Assembly (NCBI GenBank): GCA_030744755.1
Contig: JASLPY010000005.1
Coordinates: forward strand, 1-64,000
From: Kiritimatiellia bacterium
GTDB taxonomy: Bacteria; Verrucomicrobiota; Kiritimatiellia; UBA8416; JADHWI01
Direction of reading: 5' to 3'
Length of the DNA stretch: 64,000 nt
Below are positions 26,937 through 36,624 of this stretch, piece by piece; the first letter of the stretch is position 1, and each line of letters begins with the position of its first letter. The notes beneath the pieces are model-generated. The model saw only the letters and a program-made list of their open reading frames with translations. It was not told where the DNA came from and did not search any database. The translations under genes and the position numbers were made by a program.

Positions 26937-28072
26937 TGCTTAATCCGTTTCGCCACGCTGGTGGATTTGGCTTCGCCCTTCTGGAGAATAGGTAGATAGC
27001 GGTTTGGGATTGTAAGAGCGAACACGGAGACTGCCGTTCCATACAGCTGACCCTCCCGGCCGCCTACACGGCCGTTGGCGCCCCACGACCCATGAGTTTC
27101 CGAGCCGGCCTCCGCAGACTGCATCTTGACAATAGCCTCCCTGATCTTTGGATATCCCTCTTTCCAGTATTTGCCGCCGGCCTGGTACAGGGACTGGCAT
27201 ACATATGTCATTGCGTAGGCATCAAAGGGGATTTGCCCCTGGCTCAGCTTCGTGGTCATTCTCTCGTTGATATCCTCCATCACGCGATTCATGCTGCGCT
27301 GTATGCGGAAGTCGCTGTACTTGCCGAATTCCTGCAGGCAGACGGCACCGGCAGACGCCATGGCCGTACTGGCATTGCTTCCGTTGTAGGTAAAACAACC
27401 CGGTCGGTCGGAAAGAGGGTCATTTCCATAGCGGTACCCGTCGGCCTCGCCGTACGGCTTGTACCGGTCACGAATGAATTTGAGGGCCATCTCGACGCGC
27501 TCTGGGGGAATTTCCAAACCCATATCCATGGCGGCCCGGATGGCTTTGGCCTGCATGACGGCCAGGGAAAGGTCATGGCCACGCGTTTTCTGGATTGCTT
27601 CGTACGCCCACCCGCCGTCATCGCATTGCACGTCCAGGATAAGCCTGATCCCTTTATCCAGCACCTTCCCTACGCGGCGATCATTGGTCATCCCGTAGGC
27701 TTGGGACACGACGAACACGGCAAGGCCGTGGTTGTACATATCCCGCCTTCCCCCGGAAACATTCAACAGTCCGGATGGCTTGGCATTGATGAGAATGAAG
27801 TCAAGTGCGCGCCGGACATTGGTACCGTACCGGCCGCGGTCGGGCAGGTGGCCGGCGGACATGAAGGCCAGCGCGCCCATCGCCACCAATCCAAGGTCGT
27901 TGCAGCCCCAGTTGCCGTCAGATCCCTGGTTCTTTGCCAGCCACTCAAGGCCGCGATCGGCCGCTTTCTCGCTGGCAGGGGTTATTTCCCACTCGCCATC
28001 GAGAGCGTTTGAGAGAGGAGTGCCCAGCATCATGCTGAGTATCAGGATTACAACGAAAACAGTCCTCGTCAC
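26933..28072 (-). CDS. Secreted squalene-cyclase/prenyltransferase-fold (alpha-toroid) protein
   Basis: 379 residues from GTG at 28072, chosen because G-rich sequence precedes it and it yields a signal peptide (VTRTVFVVILILSMMLGTPLSNA); a longer GTG start at 28114 is possible. The body has toroid repeats with QW-like motifs: GLEWLAKNQGSDGNWG, LDVQCDDGGWAYEA, VCLQEFGKYSDF, and a terminal YGTAVSVFALTIP. This fold belongs to the prenyltransferase and squalene oxidase repeat superfamily. The DxDD or DxD catalytic acids of true cyclases are not apparent, so a binding or structural role is more likely. It is the first gene of the overlapping operon with BatA, vWA and MoxR genes, a combination common in PVC bacteria. 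Confidence 0.78.
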   Translation of the reverse strand: MTRTVFVVILILSMMLGTPLSNALDGEWEITPASEKAADRGLEWLAKNQGSDGNWGCNDLGLVAMGALAFMSAGHLPDRGRYGTNVRRALDFILINAKPSGLLNVSGGRRDMYNHGLAVFVVSQAYGMTNDRRVGKVLDKGIRLILDVQCDDGGWAYEAIQKTRGHDLSLAVMQAKAIRAAMDMGLEIPPERVEMALKFIRDRYKPYGEADGYRYGNDPLSDRPGCFTYNGSNASTAMASAGAVCLQEFGKYSDFRIQRSMNRVMEDINERMTTKLSQGQIPFDAYAMTYVCQSLYQAGGKYWKEGYPKIREAIVKMQSAEAGSETHGSWGANGRVGGREGQLYGTAVSVFALTIPNRYLPILQKGEAKSTSVAKRIKQ

Positions 28073-28165
28073 GTGCCCCCCAGTGAAAAAACTCCCTATC
28101 CAAGTCACAGGCACAGCCGGAAAACAGACCCACCTGAAACAACCTTGTCTGAGACATTAGCAGTC

Positions 28166-28330
28166 CCCAATACGAAAAAACAATGCCCAATACGAAAAAA
28201 GGGCGCTTTTGGGGACATAACTGCCGAGACTCTCGCAGCCTTGTCGTCGATAGACTAAAAACTTGGACGTTGGGCGTTGGGCGTTGGATGTCGGGCGTTC
28301 AATTCTCCCCTACTCCCCTACTCCCCTACT
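28166..28330. repeat. Cluster of three different short tandem repeats between two genes
   Basis: CCCAATACGAAAAAA occurs at 28166-28180 and 28186-28200. A heptamer GTTGGGC runs for four units at 28269-28296 (GTTGGGC twice, then GTTGGAT, GTCGGGC). An octamer CCCCTACT occurs three times at 28307-28330 and overlaps the stop codon of the PQQ-propeller gene. Nothing else is seen in the gap 28073-28325. Confidence 0.8.
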
Positions 28331-31300
28331 CCAACACGCACAGCCTCGCGCAAGGCTCTTTACGGTGCCTGTGCTTCTCGTAGTCGCGGGTGACAACGAA
28401 GACTTTCTCGCCCTGGTGAAAGGAATACACAACATCGTGCAGTGTTGTCTCTTTCTGCGTCAGGTCCCATGATGCCAGGCCCCGGCCATCATCTGTCGAC
28501 ACGAGCGTCGCCCTGCGGACCACGTTCTCCGAGGCCGGTTTGGCGTCAACACGGTCAAGTCTTATGTCCAGAATCGCGCCTGAACGTCCCAACAGAATGG
28601 AAGTCCCCTCCTCATCGGCGCGCGTACCCCACTCACGCTGTCCATCCATGACTCTTAACGCCTCAATGCCAAAACGGTTCCTGACCAGAACGAGATCGCC
28701 CGCCTGACCCAACAATTCGCGTCTCTGCGGCCGAAAACGTGACCACACTTTCCGCCCCGTCGCCAGGTCAACGCTGTCAATGCTGGGCGAGCTCGGGCTG
28801 CAGATAATCACCTGCCCGTCTATAATCATGCAGTTGCCGGAGGGAAATGTCGCCGAGAGTTCAGGATCCACATCGGGCGGCACGAAAGTGAGCCGGCGTA
28901 CCCAGTTAATCTCCCCCCACTCGTTGCAGCACACCAGCATACCCAACGAAGCAATGACAACCGACGAGCTGGAAGCCGCCGTGTCCGCGAAAGGGATCTG
29001 TCCCTCCCTCACATGATGACGAATAAGCTGTCTTGCAAAAACAGGCTGACCGTCGCTCAGCCTGATTCTATTCAGTGTCAGGTATTTATCAGTCGTCGAC
29101 GTCACTATGAAGAGAGCATTGCCTATCCGAAAAGGACTGGATACGACATGGTCGCTAAACGGCATATCCCACAGAACCCGGCCATCCGAGAGGTTAAAGC
29201 ATCTCATCACCCGCGTGTTGTCCACATAAACCGCCGCGACCACACGATCCGCGAGCACCAGGGGATCATAGGCGAAGCGTTCATACTTGGGGTCCGCGGT
29301 ACCGCTCGACCAGGCAACCTTCCGGGCCGCCATGTCAATAGCCGTCAGAACGCGCCCCTGTTGCATCAACAGGTACTGCCCCTTGACCGTCGAGTTGATC
29401 GGTTGCGTCATGAAGAATGGCAAGTCCGCGATATGGTGCAAATCCAAGTCGTTCCGGGACGGCTTCGATTGCGCGATCTCTGGATTGACGTCTACAAATT
29501 CCTTAACACTCCGGTGTTTTTTCAACAGTGTTTCGAGCATCTCCTCGTACTGTTTCGCAGACATATCACCACCAGGCAGCGATACGGTGTCGATAACGCG
29601 TTCGGTGGCCCGTTCACCCATCATCGCCAGTGCGAGATTGCGTTTGGCGATGAGATTGGATTGCTCCTGCCCCGATGCTTCCGGAATCAGCGGGTTATAC
29701 CGGTTGACGGCTTCCTGGAACTGCCCGGCCGTCAGGTTGTAGTCACCCAGCGATGACAACGCTTTACGCGCGGCATCCGTTCCATGGAATTGGATGGCGA
29801 TCTGCTCAAGGTCTTTCATTCTTCCCTGCTCAAGAGCCCTGTTCAGGCGAATCAAACCCACCCGGCCGAAGTCATCGACCAGCCTCTGCTGGAGAGCCTT
29901 GTTCGAATCGAGAATAGACTTCAGCAGAACACCCACCGGAGCGTACAGATCTTCATCATTGGGCATCACGGTCAGGGCATTGGCGTCATATCCCTTCACG
30001 AGGAGCTTGCACGCACGCGCATTCTCTCCGGTTTTCAGCGAAGAAAAGAAGTCTATCAGCATGTTCTGGGTTTCGCGGTCCGTTCTTATCCGGAAAGGGT
30101 GCATCCAAAAGTGGCTCCGCATGAGTCCTTCATCCCCCGCGGGAACACCCAGGTTGTCTGACGCCTGGTCCAGCATCCAGGAACCCAGCAGATTCTTGCT
30201 CCCGGGAAGAGAGAAGAACATGTACTCAAGGGCGCGCCGGCGCAGCTGTTCCCACTCCTTCCTTCCGTAGAGGTCATAGAGAACCGTGCGTACCACCGGA
30301 GGCGGAGAGATATCCTCGCTTCTCCTGCGGATCTTCATTTCTGAGAAGTTAAGCGAATACCACGCATCAAGCCATTCCCGGGACAGCTCGATGTTGTCAT
30401 CAATAAGCATCCGGTTACCCAGCTTGTGCAGCAACAACTCGCAGTCTACCGACTGCTGGCTTCCGCTCCGCTTCGGGGGGAGCATGAACGGTGCAGCTTC
30501 CCGGACCGCTTTCAGAACGAGAGCGGTATCGGCTGTATCCACCAGGGCATCCACCATGTCGACAGCAGCTTCCTGTCTTACCGACGCCGGCGCCCATTCG
30601 TTAAGCAACGCGTGATTGGAGGCCAGGCGCCAGGCTGTTCCCGTAACGTCGGAGGGCACACCGTTGATCATTTCCGAATCGACGAACCCGTCGAACACGG
30701 GAACGGCCCGGATGACAACGTGACTGATCCTCATCTGCTGCCTGACACCCTTGCTGGAAACCGTCTCTTCCTCGACAGGATCATCGAAGATCTTCATGTC
30801 GACGGTTTTGCCCCTCTCCAGATCTCGCCGCGCCTTCCTTCTCGCCGCCTGTAAATGCGTCTGTTTCGCCCTGCGTTCACGTGCCTTTACGGCTTTCTCC
30901 CTGGTCTTCTGAGCTACCCTTGCACGGTCACCTGCCAGCATCATGCCAATACTCAGAGTGCTGACGCCGGACCGATCCCTCAGGGGGGTCATGTTGTAGT
31001 TGAACCAGGTTCTGCCATCGGAGCTCAGGTCAATCTGTATGAAATCCATGCCGTAGACAGCCCGGCAGTAGAACGTCTCGTCGACTATCAATCCATTGTC
31101 AAAGGACGTTCTCATAGAGTTTTCCTGGGAAGGATCGGTGCAGATAACGCGCAGTCCATTGGCCTCCCCAACGTACAAGCTGAGTCCCTCCCGCGAAAGG
31201 TAGGGCACAGAAATACCCGCCCCGGGCGTGCAGGAATCGATTTTCATGAGAAGGATGGCCGGTGCCTTCGTTCGAAACGGTAGGTCAGCCCTTATCGGAT

Positions 31301-32183
31301 GTTCGGTATCCTCGGAAACCAGCTCAACGGCACCCGCCTCGTTCCGAATCAGTCTTGCGGCATCGTCCTGTCCATGACTTCGCATGCGCCAAGCCAGGTC
31401 TCCTGCCGCAGACGGAGTGTCGAGTGGCGCGAGAAACGGGTCGGGTTCGAATAGAAGCGGGGGCAGCGTCAGTACCTGGAAGAGACGAAGCGACCCCTTC
31501 ATGTCCAGGACCATATCCCGTGGCGCCTCCTCAATGGGGAATGACAACAGGACCATCGGCCCCCTTGCGATGACAAACTGCCCGTCCTGGTACCGAATCT
31601 CCAGGAATCCATCGGCATAGGTGTACCAGAGGCCGCCATCGTCAGTCACACGCCGAACATGGAACGCTTTATTTCTATCTTTTCTGAAGGGAGCCAACCC
31701 CGTCACCTTTCCGGCCAACAGGTATTGATAATGGTGTTGATCGGACCACACCATGTATTGTTGATCCCCGCAACGAAAAGAGAGCCGCAAATGCCTTTGT
31801 CCTTCAAGGTGGAGACGCATCCTCACTACGCGACCCGACGCATCGGGTGCGGGAATGGCGTAGCGGCCGCGTATGGTCATGGCGCCGCTCGCAAATCTGT
31901 TTTCGTTCCTCTTCTCTTTCTCGTCGTTGTCCAGTCGCTTGGTATGTTGGGCAAATTCCGACACCCAGCGGTGGTCGCCACGCATTCCGGGATCGTCATA
32001 AACCCGCCACGCCGGTTCAATTGCAGCGGCGGCATTTGTCGAAGCCGGGCTTGTCGCTACCGCATTGGTGAGCGCCGGCGGGACCGTAGAGTCGTCCGCC
32101 TCCTGTGCGGATGGCCGCCGGGCCGGGACAAGCACAAGGGCAACCAGTATCAGCGTGCAACGAAGAATCTTCATATCATCCAT
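28326..32183 (-). CDS. Giant secreted protein with C-terminal PQQ-like beta-propeller
   Basis: 1285 residues from ATG at 32183 (AGGGG about 9 nt upstream); Met4 is an alternative. The signal peptide spans ILRCTLILVALVLVPARRPSA. Residues 50-480 look beta-rich with a probable lectin-like sandwich (RMRLHLEGQRHLRLSF, LYVGEANGLRVI). About 430-500 is very basic (TREKAVKARERRAKQTHL). Residues 560-930 are helical. From about 950 onward comes a PQQ/WD-like propeller, with QGRVLTAIDMAARKVAWSS, RCFNLSDGRVLWDMPF and SVDLATGRKVWSRFRPQ as blades. No cofactor ligands are evident, so it probably serves binding or scaffolding. It is divergent from the nine-repeat protein at 32791 and upstream of the MoxR operon, separated from it by tandem repeats. 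Confidence 0.7.
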   Translation of the reverse strand: MDDMKILRCTLILVALVLVPARRPSAQEADDSTVPPALTNAVATSPASTNAAAAIEPAWRVYDDPGMRGDHRWVSEFAQHTKRLDNDEKEKRNENRFASGAMTIRGRYAIPAPDASGRVVRMRLHLEGQRHLRLSFRCGDQQYMVWSDQHHYQYLLAGKVTGLAPFRKDRNKAFHVRRVTDDGGLWYTYADGFLEIRYQDGQFVIARGPMVLLSFPIEEAPRDMVLDMKGSLRLFQVLTLPPLLFEPDPFLAPLDTPSAAGDLAWRMRSHGQDDAARLIRNEAGAVELVSEDTEHPIRADLPFRTKAPAILLMKIDSCTPGAGISVPYLSREGLSLYVGEANGLRVICTDPSQENSMRTSFDNGLIVDETFYCRAVYGMDFIQIDLSSDGRTWFNYNMTPLRDRSGVSTLSIGMMLAGDRARVAQKTREKAVKARERRAKQTHLQAARRKARRDLERGKTVDMKIFDDPVEEETVSSKGVRQQMRISHVVIRAVPVFDGFVDSEMINGVPSDVTGTAWRLASNHALLNEWAPASVRQEAAVDMVDALVDTADTALVLKAVREAAPFMLPPKRSGSQQSVDCELLLHKLGNRMLIDDNIELSREWLDAWYSLNFSEMKIRRRSEDISPPPVVRTVLYDLYGRKEWEQLRRRALEYMFFSLPGSKNLLGSWMLDQASDNLGVPAGDEGLMRSHFWMHPFRIRTDRETQNMLIDFFSSLKTGENARACKLLVKGYDANALTVMPNDEDLYAPVGVLLKSILDSNKALQQRLVDDFGRVGLIRLNRALEQGRMKDLEQIAIQFHGTDAARKALSSLGDYNLTAGQFQEAVNRYNPLIPEASGQEQSNLIAKRNLALAMMGERATERVIDTVSLPGGDMSAKQYEEMLETLLKKHRSVKEFVDVNPEIAQSKPSRNDLDLHHIADLPFFMTQPINSTVKGQYLLMQQGRVLTAIDMAARKVAWSSGTADPKYERFAYDPLVLADRVVAAVYVDNTRVMRCFNLSDGRVLWDMPFSDHVVSSPFRIGNALFIVTSTTDKYLTLNRIRLSDGQPVFARQLIRHHVREGQIPFADTAASSSSVVIASLGMLVCCNEWGEINWVRRLTFVPPDVDPELSATFPSGNCMIIDGQVIICSPSSPSIDSVDLATGRKVWSRFRPQRRELLGQAGDLVLVRNRFGIEALRVMDGQREWGTRADEEGTSILLGRSGAILDIRLDRVDAKPASENVVRRATLVSTDDGRGLASWDLTQKETTLHDVVYSFHQGEKVFVVTRDYEKHRHRKEPCARLCVLE

Positions 32184-32321
32184 ACTATATCGCCCCTGCC
32201 TCAGCTTGACACCCCCTGTCTCTCGCTTCCATTCCAGCACTCACGATTCAGGAATCTCCACACACACACCGATCCCACTCGTTTGTCGAGATCCGGCAGA
32301 TCTTTACGAGTCATTCACCTG

Positions 32322-32380
32322 GTCCACCTCGTAGCGGTGGACCTACTTCTTCTCAGTACGTCCACCGCTACGAGGTGGAC
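32322..32380. repeat. Perfect 21-bp inverted repeat in the divergent intergenic region
   Basis: The arm at 32322-32342 (starts GTCCACCTCGTAGC) is the exact reverse complement of 32360-32380, with a 17-nt loop. It sits between two divergent genes starting at 32183 and 32791. It could be a dispersed palindromic element or a regulatory structure; no T-tract follows either arm. The region 32184-32790 otherwise shows only the palindromes at 32616 and 32719 and no gene. Confidence 0.85.
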
Positions 32381-32615
32381 GCCGTCCAACATAGTCCCTG
32401 TGCATCACACATAAAGCCCTCTGCCGTTTCTTTCCGTCCAGGGCCTCCCTCCCTACTCCGTCATAAACCCCGCATTGCCCAGGACGGTTTAGCAAGGAGG
32501 ATTGTCGCGGTCGGGCAATGCAGGGAGACTCCCCATCATCGCGACAGCCGTTACCAGTGTTACCGCACCGAGTTTCACAACTTCGTGCCCCTTCATATCA
32601 ATTTGCCACCTGGCG

Positions 32616-32649
32616 CTTGATGATAGCGGTCTTAGCCGCTATCATCAAG
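32616..32649. repeat. Perfect 14-bp inverted repeat
   Basis: CTTGATGATAGCGG (32616-32629) pairs exactly with CCGCTATCATCAAG (32636-32649) around a 6-nt loop. It lies about 140 bp before the start of the nine-repeat gene. Neither arm is followed by T residues, so an operator or a transcript hairpin is more likely than an intrinsic terminator. Confidence 0.8.
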
Positions 32650-32718
32650 TCTCAGAATTACCGCAGCTTCGTGAGCTGCACTCATATTCTCGAAGATAGA
32701 GAATCCCTTGTGCGAAGA

Positions 32719-32762
32719 TGCGGCGGGCGCAGTCTCCTGGAGCGTGGCGGGCCTCCGCCGCA
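32719..32762. repeat. Dyad containing the 24-bp dispersed GGGCCTCCG element
   Basis: TGCGGCGG (32719-32726) pairs with CCGCCGCA (32755-32762). The right part, 32737-32760, matches 59999-60022 at 23 of 24 positions and carries the core GGGCCTCCG also found at 46901-46909. It ends 29 nt before the next start codon. Confidence 0.65.
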
Positions 32763-32790
32763 CAGGGCAACGAAACGGACGGGGAGTATT

Positions 32791-35700
32791 ATGAGCAGAA
32801 ATGCATTGCGGCTGTGCCTGGGACTTCTTGTCCTATGCAATATCCTCACGATTGATCAACTGGCTGCGGCAGAGCCCGCAGCTACGGGCCCCGGCAGAAC
32901 ATTCTCGAAGACCTTCCTCGATATCAGCGAACTCGAAAAGGCCACGAAGTTCGGCGAGGCTGCCACGATGTGCAGGCAAGCCATGAAAACCTTCACCGAA
33001 CCTGCCCAGAAGAAGCTGCTTGCCGATGCCATGCTCCGGCTCACACGCGGGGAAAAGACCTCTATCGAGTTGACAGCAGCTATCAAAAGTCTGGCGGCCG
33101 AGAGCAAGCCGACACTGGCCTCGGCAAGGGAGAAACTGAAGAATGCCGGAGAAGTCGGCCGTATCCATCTTCGCAATGCCGTACGCTCGCAATCAGGCGC
33201 CATACAGGTAGAAGCCGGCTCAATGCTTATTATCCTGGGCGACAAATACGTTCCTGCGCTCTTTGTAGACGCGCTTATCGCCACTCACAACCCCGAGATT
33301 GCCGAGCTGATCGGCAAAACGAGAGCGGGTCTTGAAGCCGACATGATAATGAAGCTTGCCGCCTCCGCGGCAACCTACTTTACCGAAGTGGTCGTGTTTC
33401 TCGATGCCCTTGAGAAAACAGCAACGACGGCACCGATTGGTGCAGCGCACAACGCAGATAAACCTCCGGTTATGAACCCGGCAAGGCTACCAGCTCACTT
33501 CACAACGGCACAAAGAATGATCATCGTGAAAACGCTGGCAGGTTTCCTTGAGAAATACGCCAAGGAGAATGCAAAACCCGAAGAGAAAGCCGCCGCGGTT
33601 CGCGCAGAGACACTCCTGCGGGACGGCAGATTCCCGGAGGCGCCGGGCGTCGTGTCGGAAACTCTCTCGAGGCATCGCACAGTGCCTCTGTCGCAGCGAT
33701 TGATAGCCGTCCTGCAAGGCATGATTGACCACGTAGACACCCCGGCGCTGGCACGCCTTATTGGAATCGCGGGGAGTCACGGCTCAATCGATTCTCCTAC
33801 CGCTCTCCTCGTGATCGATATACTGGAGAGCCGTGTCACCATGAAACCGCAAAGCGGGAGCCCCAAGAAGAAGCCACCCGATTGGAAACTGCTGTCATCC
33901 CGCGTCGACAAGAGTCTCTGGCTGCCTCTACTCACCATGCTGGAAGCCTATGTAGAGAAGCTGGCGGCACCTCAACCGGGCGGCAAGGCGTTGACGGAAG
34001 AACAGAAGGCCGGTCTTGCCCGCGCCGGCGCTATCCTGACGGAAAGCACGTTCCCTGACACACCGGGACTACTGATATCGCGATTAAAGAGCAATCCGTC
34101 CGGCCCCATATCCGAACAGTTACTGGCCCTGCTCAAGCCCATGCCCGGTCGACTGGACCAGGCAACGATTAAGCTGCTCATCGATTGCACGGCCAGCGCA
34201 AAAGATGACAAGTCCGCGACAATCGACTTCCTGATGGATGTGCTCGAAACCACGGCCGGGGCAGCCGCTCAAAAGAAAGGAACCCCTGCTGCCGGACTGG
34301 ACAAGCTCCCGGCGCGTCTGAATATGGCGTTGCATTCTTCCGCAATAGGCGCGCTCATGGGCCACATTGACAAACAGTGGGCGAAAATGAAGACCGACAC
34401 GTCCACCTTGTCGCCGGAGGAAAAGGCGACTATGGAAAGGGCTGAGCACCTCCTCGTTGAAAGCCGATTCCCCGCTGTGCCGGCCCTGCTTGTGGCCAAG
34501 CTCGCAACAGTCAAGGAACCGGCACCCTCGGCGCGCCTGGTGAGCATGCTTTCGAAGATGACCGACCGCCTCGACGGGAACACGTTGAAAGCCCTCGCCC
34601 CGCACGCAGTGAACGAGGGTCCCAACCGGGCTGCCGCGACCACGCTCATCCTCGATGCCATACAGAGAATCGTATCGTCGCCAACCCCGGTCACCAAGTC
34701 GACCAAGCCATCCGCCTCCGCTTCAGAGAAACTTGCCGCGCGGCTACCGCCCGATGTTCAGTTGGAGGTCGCCAAGGCCCTGGTGGCCTGCATGCGAATA
34801 CCGAAGCCGACCGACAAGGACAAGGCGCTGATCGCGCAAGCGGAAAAAGTCATCGTCACAAGTGGGCTCCCCCAGCTTACAACGCTGTTGATTTCGGAAC
34901 TATCGGGAGATCAATCGGCTCCCTCTGCAGAACGGTGTGCGCGGCTCTTTCTGAAAATGCCTGCCACGCTCCCCCACCTGGATGTTACTGCACAGAGCAC
35001 TGTGCTGAGGCTTCTAATAGCCGCGGTCGAAAAAAGCGACACCGACAAAACAACCCTTGCAAGCGTGGAGAAACTCCTGGCAGCGGGGGGCATGGTCCGC
35101 ACACAGCCCGAGCTGGTAGCAAAACTGGCCTCCTTGAAGCCGGGTCCCGTGGCTGTCCGCCTTTCGGGAATCCTCGTGAAGGTGACACAACTTATGGATT
35201 CGGAGACTATAAAGACACTCTCCTCTCACGTGGCGCAGGGAACCGAGATGCAGCCGCTCATGGCCAACGCACTGGTGGATGCGGTCGAGGATATTGCGGC
35301 AGCACCAACCGTTATCACAACAGCCGCGCAGAGAAATACGATCGTGCTGGGTAGCCTTACCGTGCGCTTAAACCAGGAAGCCGGCACTGCTGCGGCTGCG
35401 GCACTGGCGGCTTTCCTCAATAAACAGGCGACGCAATACAAGCCCCCCGCGCAGAACCCCTCGCACACAGAAAGAGCGCTTGTGGTTCGGGCTCAACGGA
35501 TTCTCCTCCAGGGCCGGCTCCCCACCGTCCCGAAACTTCTGGCTGGCCAGGTTTCTGAAGATCCGGCCTCCCCCGTTGCATACCAGGCGGTGAAGCTGCT
35601 GGCCCAGGCAACGGACCGCCTGGCTGAATTGGATGCCACCTCTCAGGCGTCACTGGTTGGACAGCTCATCACCTTCATAGAAAAGCGATCGAAAGCAACG

Positions 35701-36624
35701 CTGTCGTCAACAGAGAAAGCTTCATTGGCCGATGCGGGCAAGATTCTGAATGGCTGCGGAGCGTGCCAGGTCCAGGCACCGATCATACAGAAACTGACAT
35801 CCATCAAGCCCGGCCCCTTCACGGATCAGCTCGTCTTACTCACCAGGGGCATACCCCGCCTGGATCCGCCGATGCTTACCTTGCTGGCCGACCACGTGTT
35901 GAAAGGTGGAGAGAACCATGCCGTGGCTTCCGATCTCTTGTTCCGGTCACTGGACAGAATTGCCGCGGCGCCGACAGTCCTGCCCCAGCACGGATCCGCG
36001 ACGGCTGCCGATCTTGCCAGGCTTCCTGCACGGCTGGAGGCCGACCAGCCCCCGCTCATCGCCTCCACAATGGTGGCAACCCTGGAAAGAACGGACAAGG
36101 CCAACCCCTCGGCCGAGGAGAAGAAGAACAACGCGAAAGCGGTCAGGATACTCACCGGCTGCCGCCTTCCCCAGACACCCGCTCTGCTTGCGGATCAGCT
36201 GAAGAAAGATCCCGCCCGTCCGTTCGCCGACAAGGCAGCCGCCCTGATGAGCAAGATGCCGGACAGGATGACAGAACTGGACAGCAATGCGCAGAAGGCC
36301 CTGGTTGAATCTCTAATTACCTTCATGGAGAAGCGAATCTCGGCCCAGATGACGACCGAACAGAAGGCAAGCATAAGACATGCGGAAACCATCTTGACGC
36401 AAGCCCGTCTCCACGAAACGACGCAGCTCCTGACCGCCAAGCTGGAAAGCAACCCCAACCCTCAGCTTGCAAACAACCTGGCCTCGCTTCTGAAGAAACT
36501 GTCAATCAGGATTGACAAGTCGACACTCAACCGGATCTCCGCCCTCGCAAAAAAAGAAGGCCCAAACAAGGCCCTGGTCACCACCCTGGAAACATACCTC
36601 GTGCAGCAACTCAAGAAGAACTGA
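32791..36624 (+). CDS. Secreted helical protein with nine copies of an unrecognised repeat
   Basis: 1277 residues from ATG at 32791 (GGGGAG just upstream, signal peptide ALRLCLGLLVLCNILTIDQLAAA). The body is all-helical. It carries a repeated block of the form A-x2-IL-x4-RLP-x2-P-x-LLA-x2-L, for example RAQRILLQGRLPTVPKLLAG and KAVRILTGCRLPQTPALLAD. I count nine copies, spaced 95-145 residues apart. Each is followed by a pattern ending in (R/H)-x-D-x3-L (for instance DRLDGNTLKAL). Between copies alternate linkers with IAAAPTV and LPARL. The organisation resembles HEAT/ARM solenoids, but I do not recognise the unit. No catalytic motif is visible. A periplasmic scaffold is the simplest reading. 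It is divergently transcribed from the giant PQQ-propeller gene. Confidence 0.75.
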   Translation: MSRNALRLCLGLLVLCNILTIDQLAAAEPAATGPGRTFSKTFLDISELEKATKFGEAATMCRQAMKTFTEPAQKKLLADAMLRLTRGEKTSIELTAAIKSLAAESKPTLASAREKLKNAGEVGRIHLRNAVRSQSGAIQVEAGSMLIILGDKYVPALFVDALIATHNPEIAELIGKTRAGLEADMIMKLAASAATYFTEVVVFLDALEKTATTAPIGAAHNADKPPVMNPARLPAHFTTAQRMIIVKTLAGFLEKYAKENAKPEEKAAAVRAETLLRDGRFPEAPGVVSETLSRHRTVPLSQRLIAVLQGMIDHVDTPALARLIGIAGSHGSIDSPTALLVIDILESRVTMKPQSGSPKKKPPDWKLLSSRVDKSLWLPLLTMLEAYVEKLAAPQPGGKALTEEQKAGLARAGAILTESTFPDTPGLLISRLKSNPSGPISEQLLALLKPMPGRLDQATIKLLIDCTASAKDDKSATIDFLMDVLETTAGAAAQKKGTPAAGLDKLPARLNMALHSSAIGALMGHIDKQWAKMKTDTSTLSPEEKATMERAEHLLVESRFPAVPALLVAKLATVKEPAPSARLVSMLSKMTDRLDGNTLKALAPHAVNEGPNRAAATTLILDAIQRIVSSPTPVTKSTKPSASASEKLAARLPPDVQLEVAKALVACMRIPKPTDKDKALIAQAEKVIVTSGLPQLTTLLISELSGDQSAPSAERCARLFLKMPATLPHLDVTAQSTVLRLLIAAVEKSDTDKTTLASVEKLLAAGGMVRTQPELVAKLASLKPGPVAVRLSGILVKVTQLMDSETIKTLSSHVAQGTEMQPLMANALVDAVEDIAAAPTVITTAAQRNTIVLGSLTVRLNQEAGTAAAAALAAFLNKQATQYKPPAQNPSHTERALVVRAQRILLQGRLPTVPKLLAGQVSEDPASPVAYQAVKLLAQATDRLAELDATSQASLVGQLITFIEKRSKATLSSTEKASLADAGKILNGCGACQVQAPIIQKLTSIKPGPFTDQLVLLTRGIPRLDPPMLTLLADHVLKGGENHAVASDLLFRSLDRIAAAPTVLPQHGSATAADLARLPARLEADQPPLIASTMVATLERTDKANPSAEEKKNNAKAVRILTGCRLPQTPALLADQLKKDPARPFADKAAALMSKMPDRMTELDSNAQKALVESLITFMEKRISAQMTTEQKASIRHAETILTQARLHETTQLLTAKLESNPNPQLANNLASLLKKLSIRIDKSTLNRISALAKKEGPNKALVTTLETYLVQQLKKN

